A DNA stretch of 64,000 nucleotides from Candidatus Colimorpha pelethequi (GCA_018064245.1 JAGHVO010000012.1:1-64000), one strand, 5' to 3'; shown: positions 53,063 through 61,957, counted from the first letter of the stretch. Notes: a model not told the origin generated them from the letters alone. Translations and numbers: made by a program.

Positions 53063-54673
53063 ATGAAGAGAATCCCACATACCTTTACCATTGTCTTCTT
53101 TCTCATCCTCTTGGCTGCCGTAGCAACTTGGATTGTGCCTGGCGGTGAGTTTATAAGGGAGACTGTCACCATAGAGAATGCCGACGGCACTACTTCCACA
53201 CGCGAAGTGGTGCAAAGCGACTCGTTCCACTATGTGGACGGCGCACCGCAGACGTGGCATGTCTTTGCCTCATTGTTCAATGGTTTCTGCGACAAGGCGG
53301 ACATCATCATCTTCATCTTGATGGTGGGTGGTGCGTTTTGGATTCTCAACAACAGCCACGCCATCGACATTGGTGTGATGGCTTTTCTGCGTAAGGTGCA
53401 GAAACTCAAGAAATACAAATTCTTCCAAAAACTCGGGGTTGAGAACATCATCATCTCGTTGGTAATGATAATGTTCAGCCTCTTCGGGGCGGTATTCGGG
53501 ATGAGCGAAGAAACCATCGCTTTCGTGGTCATCTTCATTCCATTGGCCATCTCAATGGGTTACGACTCTATTGTGGGCCTCTGTATGTGCTATGTGGCAG
53601 CCCATGTGGGTTTTGCAGGAGCAATGCTCAATCCGTTCACTATCGGTATTGCCCAAGGCATTGCCGAGTTGCCCATTTTTTCGGGACTAGAGTATCGTTT
53701 CTTCTGCTGGATTGTACTGACCATCATCGGCATCGCGTTCGTTTTGTGGTATGCCAACCGCGTGAAGCGCAATCCCGAAAAATCGCCAGTATATAAGCTT
53801 GACGAATATTGGCGCAACCGCGCACAAGAGCAGTCGTCCGACACAGTGGACTACCATACGCCCAAATCGGCTTGGATTGTGTGGGGATTGCTTTCCTTGG
53901 TGCTGGTCTATTACGCAATTGCCATGCCTACAACCACCATCGCTATCGGCAACGGCAGCGCCGAAGTGGTTATTCTGCCCATCCTCGCAGGACTCTTTAT
54001 CCTTACAGGATTCTTCACGTTGCGCAAATCGGTCCATTTTTTCATTCTTGACCTGCTTTTCTTCACAATCTTTTATCTGATTGTCGGAGTGTTGGGTTAT
54101 GGATGGTATGTGATGGAGATTTCCGCTTTGTTCCTCGCCATGGGCATTTGCTCGGGCATTGCCGACAGCCAGAGCGCCGACGATATCGCCAAACTATTCC
54201 TTGCAGGTTGCAAAGACATACTTTCAGCCGCTTTGGTTGTAGGTTTGGCGAGTGGCATCATCTTCATTTTGCGCGACGGAAAAATCATCGACACCTTGCT
54301 TTACGGACTCACCAAGTCGTTGGCAGAAACGGGCGAAGTGGCATCGGTAGGAGTGATGTATGCTTTCCAGACACTGCTGAACATCATTATGCCCAGCGGC
54401 TCCGCCAAGGCGGCACTTACCATGCCCATCATGGCACAGTTTGCCGACTTGATTGATGTCTCGCGCCAGACAACCGTCTTGGCGTTCCAATTTGGCGACG
54501 GCTTCACCAACATGCTCACACCCACCAGTGGCGTCTTGATTGGCTGCTTGGGCATCGCTAAAATTCCATACGGCACCTGGCTCAAATGGGCTTGGAAATT
54601 CATCTTGATGCTGATCCTTATCGGATTCCTGCTAATCTTGCCCACGCTTTTCTACACTTTCCCAGGATTTTGA
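53063..54673 (+). CDS. YfcC/DcuC-family carrier
   Basis: 536 residues from the ATG at 53063. About 12 membrane helices, starting TFTIVFFLILLAAVATWIVP. Conserved re-entrant segments include HVGFAGAMLNPFTIGIAQG and NIIMPSGSAKAALTMPIMA, which are diagnostic of the YfcC (C4-dicarboxylate anaerobic carrier-like) family. Substrates of this family are mostly uncharacterised; amino acids, dipeptides or dicarboxylates are possible. It lies 43 bases after the CYTH gene, with a promoter for the next gene right after it. Confidence 0.9.
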   Translation: MKRIPHTFTIVFFLILLAAVATWIVPGGEFIRETVTIENADGTTSTREVVQSDSFHYVDGAPQTWHVFASLFNGFCDKADIIIFILMVGGAFWILNNSHAIDIGVMAFLRKVQKLKKYKFFQKLGVENIIISLVMIMFSLFGAVFGMSEETIAFVVIFIPLAISMGYDSIVGLCMCYVAAHVGFAGAMLNPFTIGIAQGIAELPIFSGLEYRFFCWIVLTIIGIAFVLWYANRVKRNPEKSPVYKLDEYWRNRAQEQSSDTVDYHTPKSAWIVWGLLSLVLVYYAIAMPTTTIAIGNGSAEVVILPILAGLFILTGFFTLRKSVHFFILDLLFFTIFYLIVGVLGYGWYVMEISALFLAMGICSGIADSQSADDIAKLFLAGCKDILSAALVVGLASGIIFILRDGKIIDTLLYGLTKSLAETGEVASVGVMYAFQTLLNIIMPSGSAKAALTMPIMAQFADLIDVSRQTTVLAFQFGDGFTNMLTPTSGVLIGCLGIAKIPYGTWLKWAWKFILMLILIGFLLILPTLFYTFPGF

Positions 54674-54685
54674 GAATAAATTTCG

Positions 54686-54693
54686 TATCTTTG
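54686..54693 (+). promoter_or_regulatory. -7 box for the gene at 54716
   Basis: TATCTTTG, 22 bases before the ATG. Confidence 0.65.
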
Positions 54694-54715
54694 CAGTAAC
54701 AAAATCATTTGATTC

Positions 54716-55396
54716 ATGTCACACGGAAAGACTATTTGCCAGCACCTGAAAGCCATTCGTAGGGACATTGCCCGCGAGAATGGCATCGACCTTGAAATAC
54801 CCGAATGTACCTTCAAAGGAGAATGTTGTGGCACTTGTCCGCAGTGCGAATCGGAGTTGCGCACGCTCGAGCATGAACTCGCCAAACGCATTTCCATTGG
54901 CAAGGTAGCCACGGTGGCAGGATTGGCGTTGGGTTTGGCAACTCCTTTGGCTGCACAGAACGTAGAAACACAAAAGCAACCCACACCAATCAATGCAACT
55001 GAAACGCACAAGGAATCCATTTTGAAACCAAATAAAGCTCATGAATTCACTATTTCGGGCATTGTAACCGACTCTGTAAATAAAGAACCTTTGCCATTCG
55101 CCAATGTTGTATTAAAGTATAATGATACAATTATTGCTCGTTCTCAAACAGATTTCGATGGGAAATACATATTAGATAGTATTGCTAGTGGGTATCAATA
55201 TCAATTGGAGGCCAGTTGTGTAGGCTATTCCAAAGTTGAAGAAACAATACACAATTTGACCCAAAACAAACATATTGATATTTCATTAAAAGCATTTGGT
55301 ATGCTCATGGGAGAAGTAATAATTTTACGAAATGAAGAGCCTTCATTCCAGCAAAAAATCAAATACGACGGAATGGAAGTCAAAGTTAAATATTAA
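54716..55396 (+). CDS. Cys-motif, membrane-anchored carboxypeptidase-regulatory-like protein
   Basis: 226 residues. Residues 1-58 are soluble and hold six cysteines (C8, C31, C37, C38, C41, C44; ECCGTCPQCESE) likely to bind metal. Residues 61-80 are a hydrophobic helix ending LAAQ, a signal anchor or late signal peptide. Residues 105-205 are a CarboxypepD_reg-type beta-sandwich (FTISGIVTDSVNKEPLPFAN; TDFDGKYILDSI). The DNA after about 55040 is noticeably more AT-rich than before, hinting that the domain was acquired or exchanged. It overlaps the radical SAM gene by 65 bases in another frame. Function unknown. Confidence 0.8.
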   Translation: MSHGKTICQHLKAIRRDIARENGIDLEIPECTFKGECCGTCPQCESELRTLEHELAKRISIGKVATVAGLALGLATPLAAQNVETQKQPTPINATETHKESILKPNKAHEFTISGIVTDSVNKEPLPFANVVLKYNDTIIARSQTDFDGKYILDSIASGYQYQLEASCVGYSKVEETIHNLTQNKHIDISLKAFGMLMGEVIILRNEEPSFQQKIKYDGMEVKVKY

Positions 55397-56048
55397 AAAA
55401 CCTTTTCATTTTTCAGCATTGTCCCCAGTTCCCATATTTGGCATTTCGCGTCATCGCATCAGCATTGACGGCAAAGGCGTTACCACTCTCGTGACATTTC
55501 AGGGCTGCCCGCTGCATTGTCGCTATTGTCTGAACGACATTTGCCACAGTTCTGCCGACACTATGCAACACTACACGCCCGAATCACTCTACCAAAAGGT
55601 GGGCATTGACAATCTTTATTTCATTGCTACACATGGTGGCGTCTGTTTCGGTGGTGGCGAGCCACTACTGCGAGTGGATTTTATCAAGAAATTCCGTGAA
55701 CTAGCAGGCAAGGGATGGGGGCTGACCGTGGAGACCTCGCTCAATGTGCCGTTGTCGCAAGTAAAAGCCGTTGCGAAAGTGGTTGACGATTACATCATCG
55801 ACATCAAAGACTGCAATCCCGAAATCTACAAAGCCTACACCGATTGCGACAACACCCAAGTGATGCAGAACCTGAAATGGCTGGTTGAACATGTAGGGCA
55901 GGGACATTTGATGGTGCGTGTGCCACACATCCCAAACTACAACACCCCCGAGGACGTTGCTCGAAGCATCGCGCAACTGCGAGAAATGGGCATAGAAACC
56001 ATTGACGAGTTTGACTATGTCGTCAGAGAGAAAAAACCACAAAAATAA
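55332..56048 (+). CDS. radical SAM enzyme, PFL-activase-like
   Basis: 238 residues from the ATG at 55332, which overlaps the previous gene by 65 bases; no other ATG occurs before the core, though a TTG near residue 29 is possible. Cluster motif C59-x3-C63-x2-C66 (GCPLHCRYCLN), SAM-binding GGGEPLL and DIKDCNPEIYKAYT resemble the activases of glycyl radical enzymes. It has neither a SPASM domain nor an extra ferredoxin domain, and C71 is additional. No glycyl radical enzyme is nearby, so the target is unknown. Overlap with the Cys-motif protein suggests coupled expression. Confidence 0.88.
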   Translation: MKSLHSSKKSNTTEWKSKLNIKKPFHFSALSPVPIFGISRHRISIDGKGVTTLVTFQGCPLHCRYCLNDICHSSADTMQHYTPESLYQKVGIDNLYFIATHGGVCFGGGEPLLRVDFIKKFRELAGKGWGLTVETSLNVPLSQVKAVAKVVDDYIIDIKDCNPEIYKAYTDCDNTQVMQNLKWLVEHVGQGHLMVRVPHIPNYNTPEDVARSIAQLREMGIETIDEFDYVVREKKPQK

Positions 56049-56098
56049 TTATTGAGATCAAATCCGCTGGTCTCCGCTATCGAAAGCCAAGGCTTTCT

Positions 56099-57130
56099 TC
56101 ATTTCTTCAGTTTCTTCTTGGCAAGGGAGAAATAGACGAAATAGGGGAGGCCTACGATGATGACGAGAGCCTGTTGGGAAGACCACAGCAGCCATCCGCT
56201 TGCGAGACCAATGGATTGGGATATGCCATAGATTGAGAGGGCCTGCCAGACCAAAACAGGATAGGCTCCCAGACCTCCTTGCGAGATAATCATGCCAATG
56301 GAGCCGAAAAGATACAGCACAAATGCGGCGGTGAATCCCAACGAAGCAGTTTCGGGAATGGCCTTGAAAATGACGTAACCTCCAAGTATGTATAGGAAAT
56401 AGATAATAACACTATAAAGAATGAAAAGCAAAGTAGCTTTGCGTTTGAGATGGAAAATGCTCTTCACGCCATCGATGCAACCCCTCACAAAATCGTCGAT
56501 CTTGCGCATAAAGGCGAAACGCAGCAACATCTTGTAGAAAAGCTTATAGCACACAACCAACACTACTATTGCAGTTACCGCTATAACGATGAGCGTGGTA
56601 AGACTGGGCAAGGAATCAAATTTCTGCATCAGTCCGTCATACACCCAATCTTTCACTTGACCGAACATCACCAAGATGCCCACCACAGCGATGATGGCGA
56701 AACAAAGAGTGTCGATAATTCGTTCGGTGACAACCGTTCCCAAAGATTTCTCGATGGGAATGTCGTCGCTGGTGCGTAACATGGCGCAACGCATCACTTC
56801 ACCCAAGCGAGGAAACGCGAGATTGGAAAGATATGCAACGATCACTGCGCCAAAAGTGGTGTTGAGTCTTGGCGAGATGTTCAGCGGATGGAAAAGCAGA
56901 TTCCAGCGCAGCGCCCTTACAAAATGGCTCAGCAACGAGACACCCATTGCCACGGCAATCCAGCGATAGTCGGCAGCAATAAAAGCGTTCCAGATTGCCT
57001 GTTTTTGGTCAGGTTCGAGTTTCAGCAAGAACCAATAGATGAAAAAAAGGCCAATGCCCAAAAAGACGACAAGTTTCAAGATGTCGCCCCAAAGGTTCCT
57101 TTTTTGTGCAGGTTCTTGTGTTGCTGCCAT
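56099..57130 (-). CDS. lysylphosphatidylglycerol synthase TM-family (flippase-like) protein
   Basis: 343 residues with about eight membrane helices. FVRALRWNLLFHPLNISPRL and YLSNLAFPRLGEVMRCAML match the UPF0104 / LPG-synthase membrane region (PF03706). It lacks the synthase domain of MprF, so it is probably a lipid transporter or membrane partner of unknown substrate. It follows panD directly (57131), with no gap. Confidence 0.88.
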   Translation of the reverse strand: MAATQEPAQKRNLWGDILKLVVFLGIGLFFIYWFLLKLEPDQKQAIWNAFIAADYRWIAVAMGVSLLSHFVRALRWNLLFHPLNISPRLNTTFGAVIVAYLSNLAFPRLGEVMRCAMLRTSDDIPIEKSLGTVVTERIIDTLCFAIIAVVGILVMFGQVKDWVYDGLMQKFDSLPSLTTLIVIAVTAIVVLVVCYKLFYKMLLRFAFMRKIDDFVRGCIDGVKSIFHLKRKATLLFILYSVIIYFLYILGGYVIFKAIPETASLGFTAAFVLYLFGSIGMIISQGGLGAYPVLVWQALSIYGISQSIGLASGWLLWSSQQALVIIVGLPYFVYFSLAKKKLKK

Positions 57131-57475
57131 TTACTTAAGGTGGTTGTTTTCAGGGAAGATGACAGTAGGATGCCATTGCTTGGCTTCCTCAAACTCCATT
57201 GACGCGTAGGTGGCAATGATGATAAGGTCGCCTACATGAGCCTTGTGGGCTGCGGCGCCGTTGATACCGATGATACCTCTGCCTCGCTCTCCGGCAATGG
57301 CGTAGGTGCTCAATCGCTCGCCACTGGTAATATCGTAAATATCAACGCGTTCGTTCTCTATAATGTTGGCGGCATCCATCAAATCCTGGTCGATGGTGAT
57401 GCTACCTATGTAGTCCAAGTCGGCTTCAGTTACTGTAACTCTGTGAATTTTAGACTTCAGTACTTCTATCAACAT
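57131..57475 (-). CDS. panD: aspartate 1-decarboxylase
   Basis: 114 residues from the ATG at 57475; six codons upstream there is another ATG within the promoter region, rejected. The self-cleavage site is G24-S25 (YIGSITID), which yields the pyruvoyl cofactor; [17 protein letters not shown] and [12 protein letters not shown] are conserved. It makes beta-alanine for pantothenate and CoA. The stop codon is immediately followed by the start of the flippase-like gene. Confidence 0.96.
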   Translation of the reverse strand: MLIEVLKSKIHRVTVTEADLDYIGSITIDQDLMDAANIIENERVDIYDITSGERLSTYAIAGERGRGIIGINGAAAHKAHVGDLIIIATYASMEFEEAKQWHPTVIFPENNHLK

Positions 57476-57490
57476 GTTTCTTTTTTTTTG

Positions 57491-57498
57491 CAAAGATA
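57491..57498 (-). promoter_or_regulatory. -7 box for panD
   Basis: TATCTTTG on the minus strand, only 15 bases from the ATG, giving a leader of fewer than about 10 bases. Confidence 0.65.
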
Positions 57499-57588
57499 CA
57501 AAATTTAGTGAAAAGTGAATGATAAATAGTGAATAGGACGAACTATTTTATCTATTATATCCATTTTCACAATTGCGATAAGGAATCA

Positions 57589-58056
57589 TCAAAACAAAAT
57601 CCAATACAAAAGCATCAGCACAATGCCCACATAGATCAGGATTTTTCCGCCAGAGACAGGCTTCATGTATTCGGAGCTTTCAATGTCGAAACGACGTTTG
57701 ATTTTGACGGGAGCACGTTTGGGCGTGATATCCTCCGACACCGAATCATCGTTTGCATTTCCCTGAAAGCGAGGCTGATAGTTAAAAGTTGGCATTTCAC
57801 GTTTCCTGAACAAATCCTTCCAACCCAGACGACTGTTCTGTCGAGACTCTTCTCGATCCAAACTTCTTACACGCTGTTGGAAGTAAGCTAATTCCGCAGA
57901 TGTATCATCGCTGGCATCCGTTGTTTTGTCAGAAGTTTCCTTTCCCGATTGGTCGGCATATTTCTTTTTCAACGCCTCCCATTTTTCTTTCTCGGGATTG
58001 TAGAAACGAGGATCATAATGGAATTGCCGAGGTTTCGGCGTGTAAAACATTGGCAT
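57589..58056 (-). CDS. tail-anchored protein, unknown
   Basis: 155 residues. Charged, Tyr/Phe-rich N-terminal part (FYTPKPRQFHYDPRFYNPEK), acidic central part, and one C-terminal membrane helix (GGKILIYVGIVLMLLYWILF). The topology is that of a tail-anchored protein with a cytosolic domain. Such proteins are common in Bacteroidota but the function is unknown to me. It follows the folate cyclo-ligase gene on the same strand by 34 bases. Confidence 0.75.
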   Translation of the reverse strand: MPMFYTPKPRQFHYDPRFYNPEKEKWEALKKKYADQSGKETSDKTTDASDDTSAELAYFQQRVRSLDREESRQNSRLGWKDLFRKREMPTFNYQPRFQGNANDDSVSEDITPKRAPVKIKRRFDIESSEYMKPVSGGKILIYVGIVLMLLYWILF

Positions 58057-58090
58057 TAGTTTAGAAAGAGTTATGAGTTAAGAAACCTAA

Positions 58091-58627
58091 TTACTGTTCA
58101 CTGATCACTATGTTCATTGGCACGTCGAATGGTTCAACGGGAATGCTTTCGAACATCTGGAAATCGAACGCCACACCCACCTTGCAAGCGTTTGGAGTGG
58201 TCTTCAGCAGTCGGTCGTAAAAACCCCTGCCACGTCCCATACGATTGTTCTGTTTGTCGAACGCCACCCCAGGCACGACAATCATCTCAATGGTGTCCAA
58301 ATTGGTGAATTCCGGACCCGTAGGCTCGCCAATTCCAAATTGTTCACCCGCCTGCATACATTCTGGTCCTGTGTATCGACGCAAACGTAAATCATCGCCA
58401 TCCACACAAGGAAGCAGCACACATTTTTCTTTATACCATTTATTTACAAAGTCGTGAGTCTGAACCTCGTCATCCATCGACCAATAGAGCAGTAGAGTAC
58501 GAGCCTTTTGAAACTCAGACAATTGTTCCACCTGCCGCATAATGCTTTCGGAGCGCTGCAGCTTTTCACAAAAAGGGACGGCATTTTTAGCCGCCCTTAT
58601 TTGCTTTCTAAGTTCTTTTTTGTCCAC
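58091..58627 (-). CDS. 5-formyltetrahydrofolate cyclo-ligase
   Basis: 178 residues. KKELRKQIRAAK at the N terminus, the phosphate loop region near LLLYWSMDDEVQT, and VVPGVAFDKQNNRMGRGRGF, the hallmark of the family (RxGxGxGYYD type, here GRGRGFYD). It converts 5-formyl-THF to 5,10-methenyl-THF. The last five residues VISEQ are encoded by a repeat (GTGATCAGTGAACAGTAA) that also occurs in intergenic regions. Confidence 0.95.
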   Translation of the reverse strand: MDKKELRKQIRAAKNAVPFCEKLQRSESIMRQVEQLSEFQKARTLLLYWSMDDEVQTHDFVNKWYKEKCVLLPCVDGDDLRLRRYTGPECMQAGEQFGIGEPTGPEFTNLDTIEMIVVPGVAFDKQNNRMGRGRGFYDRLLKTTPNACKVGVAFDFQMFESIPVEPFDVPMNIVISEQ

Positions 58628-58667
58628 AATTCAGTTTAGAGTTAAGAAAATTGCGTCTAAAGTCAAT

Positions 58668-59090
58668 TTAGAATGGCAGGTCGTCGTCGGTCTTGGGCAT
58701 CTCTGCGGCGGGAGCCGAAGCGAAAGGAGCAGGCTGAGGCGCTGGCTGTTGCGGAGCGGGAGCTGCGGCGGTGTTTCCTGACCAAGCATAACCCGTTGAA
58801 TTAGAAGGCATCTGACCAGGAACGTAGTTCTGGATGCGGCTGCAACGCAGGTTGGTGTACCATTTCTCGTTGAATTCGCGAGATTCGGGATTGAAAGTCA
58901 CCACTACTGGGCTGTTCATCGGGATGTTCTTGACCATGCTTACACGGTCTTCACCAAAGCAGTCGAAAGCCACCTGGCGAGGATATTCGCCTTCGGTTTC
59001 AATAACAAAGCCACCTCTTACCCAAGGGCCACGAGCCGATTCACCTCTGCTTTCGGGCAGAATCTTGATAAGTCTTCCTGTAATTTCCAT
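58668..59090 (-). CDS. DUF3127 ssDNA-binding-type protein
   Basis: 140 residues. MEITGRLIKILPES at the N terminus and the beta-barrel segments (VRGGFVIETEGEYPRQVAFD; PVVVTFNPESREFNEKWYTN) match DUF3127, an OB-fold family thought to bind single-stranded DNA. The C-terminal third is Pro/Ala-rich and disordered and ends in an acidic, hydrophobic tip (TDDDLPF), as in SSB proteins that recruit partners. It is not canonical SSB. Its promoter is at 59154-59161. Confidence 0.87.
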   Translation of the reverse strand: MEITGRLIKILPESRGESARGPWVRGGFVIETEGEYPRQVAFDCFGEDRVSMVKNIPMNSPVVVTFNPESREFNEKWYTNLRCSRIQNYVPGQMPSNSTGYAWSGNTAAAPAPQQPAPQPAPFASAPAAEMPKTDDDLPF

Positions 59091-59153
59091 AATATTGTAT
59101 TTTTTAATTGATTTTCAATATAGTAATTATTGTTTCACAAAGTAAAAGTGATA

Positions 59154-59161
59154 CAAAGTTA
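59154..59161 (-). promoter_or_regulatory. -7 box for DUF3127
   Basis: TAACTTTG on the minus strand, 63 bases before the start. Confidence 0.5.
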
Positions 59162-59258
59162 GTGAAAAATGGCATACCATAGTAGGAAAAGTTATCAACA
59201 TTCGAGTACGAATGCCTTTTCAACGCAGAAAAAGTCCGTACTTTGCAAAAAAAAAACG

Positions 59259-59795
59259 ATGTCATTTTACGTCAGCAAACCATTTACCACAGCACCGTCA
59301 CAATATCGCACGGATACGCAGAAACGCATTTATGAAACGCTGGAAATGTTGGGAATTCAATATCAGCGCGTAGATACCGACGACGGTTCAACCATGGACG
59401 ACTGCACCTTTATATCCGAAGGATTGCAGTGTCCTGTCGTAAAGACGATCTTTGTATGCAATCGTCAACAGACGCAATTTTACCTTTATGTGACGAATGC
59501 CGAAAAGCCTTTCGTAACGCGTGATTTCTGCGGAGCCTTAGGCATTTCCCGCGTCTCATTTGCTCCAGCCGACCAGTTGTGGGAAAAACTCGGCACACAA
59601 GTAGGGTCCACCACGGTGCTATCTTTGATAAACGATCCTGAGCATCACATACAACTTGTAATGGACAAAGAAATTGTTGAACGACAAGAATATGCCTGTA
59701 CCGACGGCACAAATACAGGTTTTATGAAGTTCGCCATGCGCGATCTTGTCGAAAAATACCTACCTCACACAGGGCATAAGATGATACTGATTTGA
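59259..59795 (+). CDS. prolyl-tRNA editing-domain protein, ProX/PrdX type
   Basis: 178 residues from the ATG at 59259. The INS/YbaK superfamily fold is visible: PVVKTIFVCNRQQTQFYLYV, the catalytic-loop region and QLVMDKEIVERQEYACTDGT followed by TGFMKFAMRD. ProX-type free-standing editing domains clear Ala from tRNA-Pro. A second member of the superfamily (YbaK) lies at 63248-63739. Single gene; its promoter is uncertain (TACTTTG, one base short of the consensus, at 59239-59245). Confidence 0.88.
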   Translation: MSFYVSKPFTTAPSQYRTDTQKRIYETLEMLGIQYQRVDTDDGSTMDDCTFISEGLQCPVVKTIFVCNRQQTQFYLYVTNAEKPFVTRDFCGALGISRVSFAPADQLWEKLGTQVGSTTVLSLINDPEHHIQLVMDKEIVERQEYACTDGTNTGFMKFAMRDLVEKYLPHTGHKMILI

Positions 59796-59891
59796 AATTA
59801 GGAGAGAGCAAGAGCCATCTGAGGTCGCCATTTTCTCCCTATTTTTATCTAATACATATTCAACAATCTCGCACAAATCACTATAATTTCG

Positions 59892-59899
59892 TATCTTTG
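59892..59899 (+). promoter_or_regulatory. -7 box for aguB
   Basis: TATCTTTG, 26 bases before the ATG. Confidence 0.65.
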
Positions 59900-59925
59900 C
59901 ATTTCAATACTTCAAACATAAATCT

Positions 59926-60795
59926 ATGGCAAAAGTCAAAGTAGGAATCGCACAGATGTCCTGTGTGGCTGACAAACAGAAGAATATAGCTCGTTATACC
60001 GAAAAGGTACGTCAACTTGCCGCTGGCGGCGCGCAGATAATCTGTCTGCAAGAACTCTTTGCGTCGCTGTATTTCTGCGATGAAGAACGGTACCAGAACT
60101 TTCAGTTGGCGGAGTCCATTCCCGACGGGCCGACGACACAGCATTTCATGGCACTTGCCAAAGAACTGGGAGTGGTAATCATCTGCTCGATGTTCGAGAA
60201 AAGAGCCGAGGGTTTGTATCACAACACCACCGCAGTCATCGACGCCGACGGTTCATATCTTGGAAAATACCGCAAGATGCACATCCCCGACGACCCAGGT
60301 TATTACGAAAAGTTCTACTTTACCCCAGGTGATTTAGGATACAAAGTTTTCAAGACCAAGTTTGCCACATTGGGCGTACTCATCTGCTGGGATCAATGGT
60401 ATCCCGAAGCATCACGCATCACGGCATTGATGGGAGCGCAATTGTTGTTTTATCCTACCGCAATTGGTTGGGACGTACGCCAAGACGAGCACGACAACAA
60501 TGAGCAATATGAAGCCTGGCAGACCATCCAGCGCGGACACAGCGTCGCCAACGGCGTGCCTGTCATCAGTGTCAACCGTACCGGTTTGGAAGGCGGAATG
60601 CAATTTTGGGGCGGAAGCTTCATCACCAATGCATTCGGTCGTGTACTATACCAAGCGCCGCATCGCCAAGAAGCGCTTCATGTTGAGGAACTCGACCTCG
60701 ACGAAAGCGACCACTACCGTCGCCATTGGCCCTACCTCCGCGACCGCCGCATCGACTCCTATGGTCCCATTTTGAAAAGATATCTGGACGAATAA
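59926..60795 (+). CDS. aguB: N-carbamoylputrescine amidase
   Basis: 289 residues, nitrilase superfamily. The catalytic triad is E43 (LQELF), K117 (KYRKMHIPDDPGYYEKFYF, first part) and C154 (LICWDQWYPE). It hydrolyses N-carbamoylputrescine to putrescine, CO2 and ammonia. Agmatine deiminase follows at 60869, giving the agmatine-to-putrescine route in one operon. Length is normal. Confidence 0.96.
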   Translation: MAKVKVGIAQMSCVADKQKNIARYTEKVRQLAAGGAQIICLQELFASLYFCDEERYQNFQLAESIPDGPTTQHFMALAKELGVVIICSMFEKRAEGLYHNTTAVIDADGSYLGKYRKMHIPDDPGYYEKFYFTPGDLGYKVFKTKFATLGVLICWDQWYPEASRITALMGAQLLFYPTAIGWDVRQDEHDNNEQYEAWQTIQRGHSVANGVPVISVNRTGLEGGMQFWGGSFITNAFGRVLYQAPHRQEALHVEELDLDESDHYRRHWPYLRDRRIDSYGPILKRYLDE

Positions 60796-60796
60796 A

Positions 60797-60862
60797 GTGA
60801 TCGGAGAACAGTGATTAGTGAATAGAAACTCTTAACTTGAATATTCAGATTCTCAACTAATT
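60797..60862. repeat. GTGATTAGTGAATAG repeat between aguB and aguA
   Basis: GTGATCGGAGAACAGTGATT then AGTGAATAGAAACTCTTAAC. Same class as 20653-20727, situated inside an operon. Confidence 0.65.
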
Positions 60863-60868
60863 AATACA

Positions 60869-61903
60869 ATGACCACACCCAAGCAACTTGGTTATTACAT
60901 GCCCGCCGAATGGGCAAAACACCGCGCCACATGGCTTACCTATCCACACAACGAGGACTCTTGGCCCGGCAAGATTGAGACCATCTTTCCTTCGTATCAT
61001 CTGTTTATCAAGATGCTTTCCGAATGCGAACAGGTTCACATCAATGTGGAAGATGACGCCATGCAACAACATGTCGCCGAGGCCTTGACCGCCAACGGAA
61101 CGAACATGCAGAACATTGTATTCCATCAATTTCCGTCAAACGATGCATGGTGTCGAGACCACGGCCCTGCCTTTTTGCTCAACCGACAGGACGCATCAAA
61201 ACGAGCCCTCGTCAACTGGAACCACAATGCGTGGGGCGGGAAATATCCCTACGAACTCGACACACAGATTCCCGTTCATATAGCCGATTGTCTCCAAATG
61301 GAATGCTTCACGCCCAACATCGTAATGGAAGGCGGCAGCATCGATGTCAATGGTGTAGGCGACCTGCTCACCACAAAATCCTGTCTGCTCAATCCCAACC
61401 GCAATCCACAACTCAACCAACAACAGATTGAAGAATACCTCCGCAACTTCTACGGCGTGGACAATATCATCTGGCTGGGCGACGGCATTGTGGGCGACGA
61501 CACCGATGGTCATGTTGACGACCTCTCGCGATTCGTCAACCCAGACACCATCATCACGGCTGTTGAGGAAGACAAATGGGACGAGAACTACGAACCCTTG
61601 CAACAGAACCTCAAACTATTGAAACAATGTAGGTTGACAAATGGCAAACAGCCTACTATCGTTGAACTGCCCATGCCTGATATGGTTGTTTACGAAGACC
61701 AGCGCTTGCCAGCCTCCTACGCCAATTTCTACATCGCCAACGGCAAGGTCATCTTCCCGACCTACAAGTGCATCAACGACACACGTGCCGCTTATATCCT
61801 CGAAGAATGCTTCCCCGATCGCGAAATCATCGGAATCGACAGCACCGACATCATCTGGGGACTCGGCAGTTTCCATTGCCTCAGTCAACAACAGCCCGAG
61901 TAA
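60869..61903 (+). CDS. aguA: agmatine deiminase
   Basis: 344 residues, peptidyl-arginine-deiminase fold. WLTYPHNEDSWPG at the N terminus, the acidic WCRDHGPAFL, VMEGGSIDVNG and DGHVDDLSRFV, and the catalytic Cys C337 in GLGSFHCLSQQ. It converts agmatine to N-carbamoylputrescine, the substrate of AguB just upstream. No arginine decarboxylase gene is in this window. Confidence 0.96.
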   Translation: MTTPKQLGYYMPAEWAKHRATWLTYPHNEDSWPGKIETIFPSYHLFIKMLSECEQVHINVEDDAMQQHVAEALTANGTNMQNIVFHQFPSNDAWCRDHGPAFLLNRQDASKRALVNWNHNAWGGKYPYELDTQIPVHIADCLQMECFTPNIVMEGGSIDVNGVGDLLTTKSCLLNPNRNPQLNQQQIEEYLRNFYGVDNIIWLGDGIVGDDTDGHVDDLSRFVNPDTIITAVEEDKWDENYEPLQQNLKLLKQCRLTNGKQPTIVELPMPDMVVYEDQRLPASYANFYIANGKVIFPTYKCINDTRAAYILEECFPDREIIGIDSTDIIWGLGSFHCLSQQQPE

Positions 61904-61924
61904 CAACTTAAAAGACACAATAGC

Positions 61925-61957
61925 AAAGAGGTGAGAAATTTCCCACCTCTTTTTTTA
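61925..61957. terminator. terminator after aguA
   Basis: AAAGAGGTGAGAAATTTC pairs imperfectly with its own reverse arm to CACCTCTTTTTTT. It ends in a T-run on the plus strand. Confidence 0.85.
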
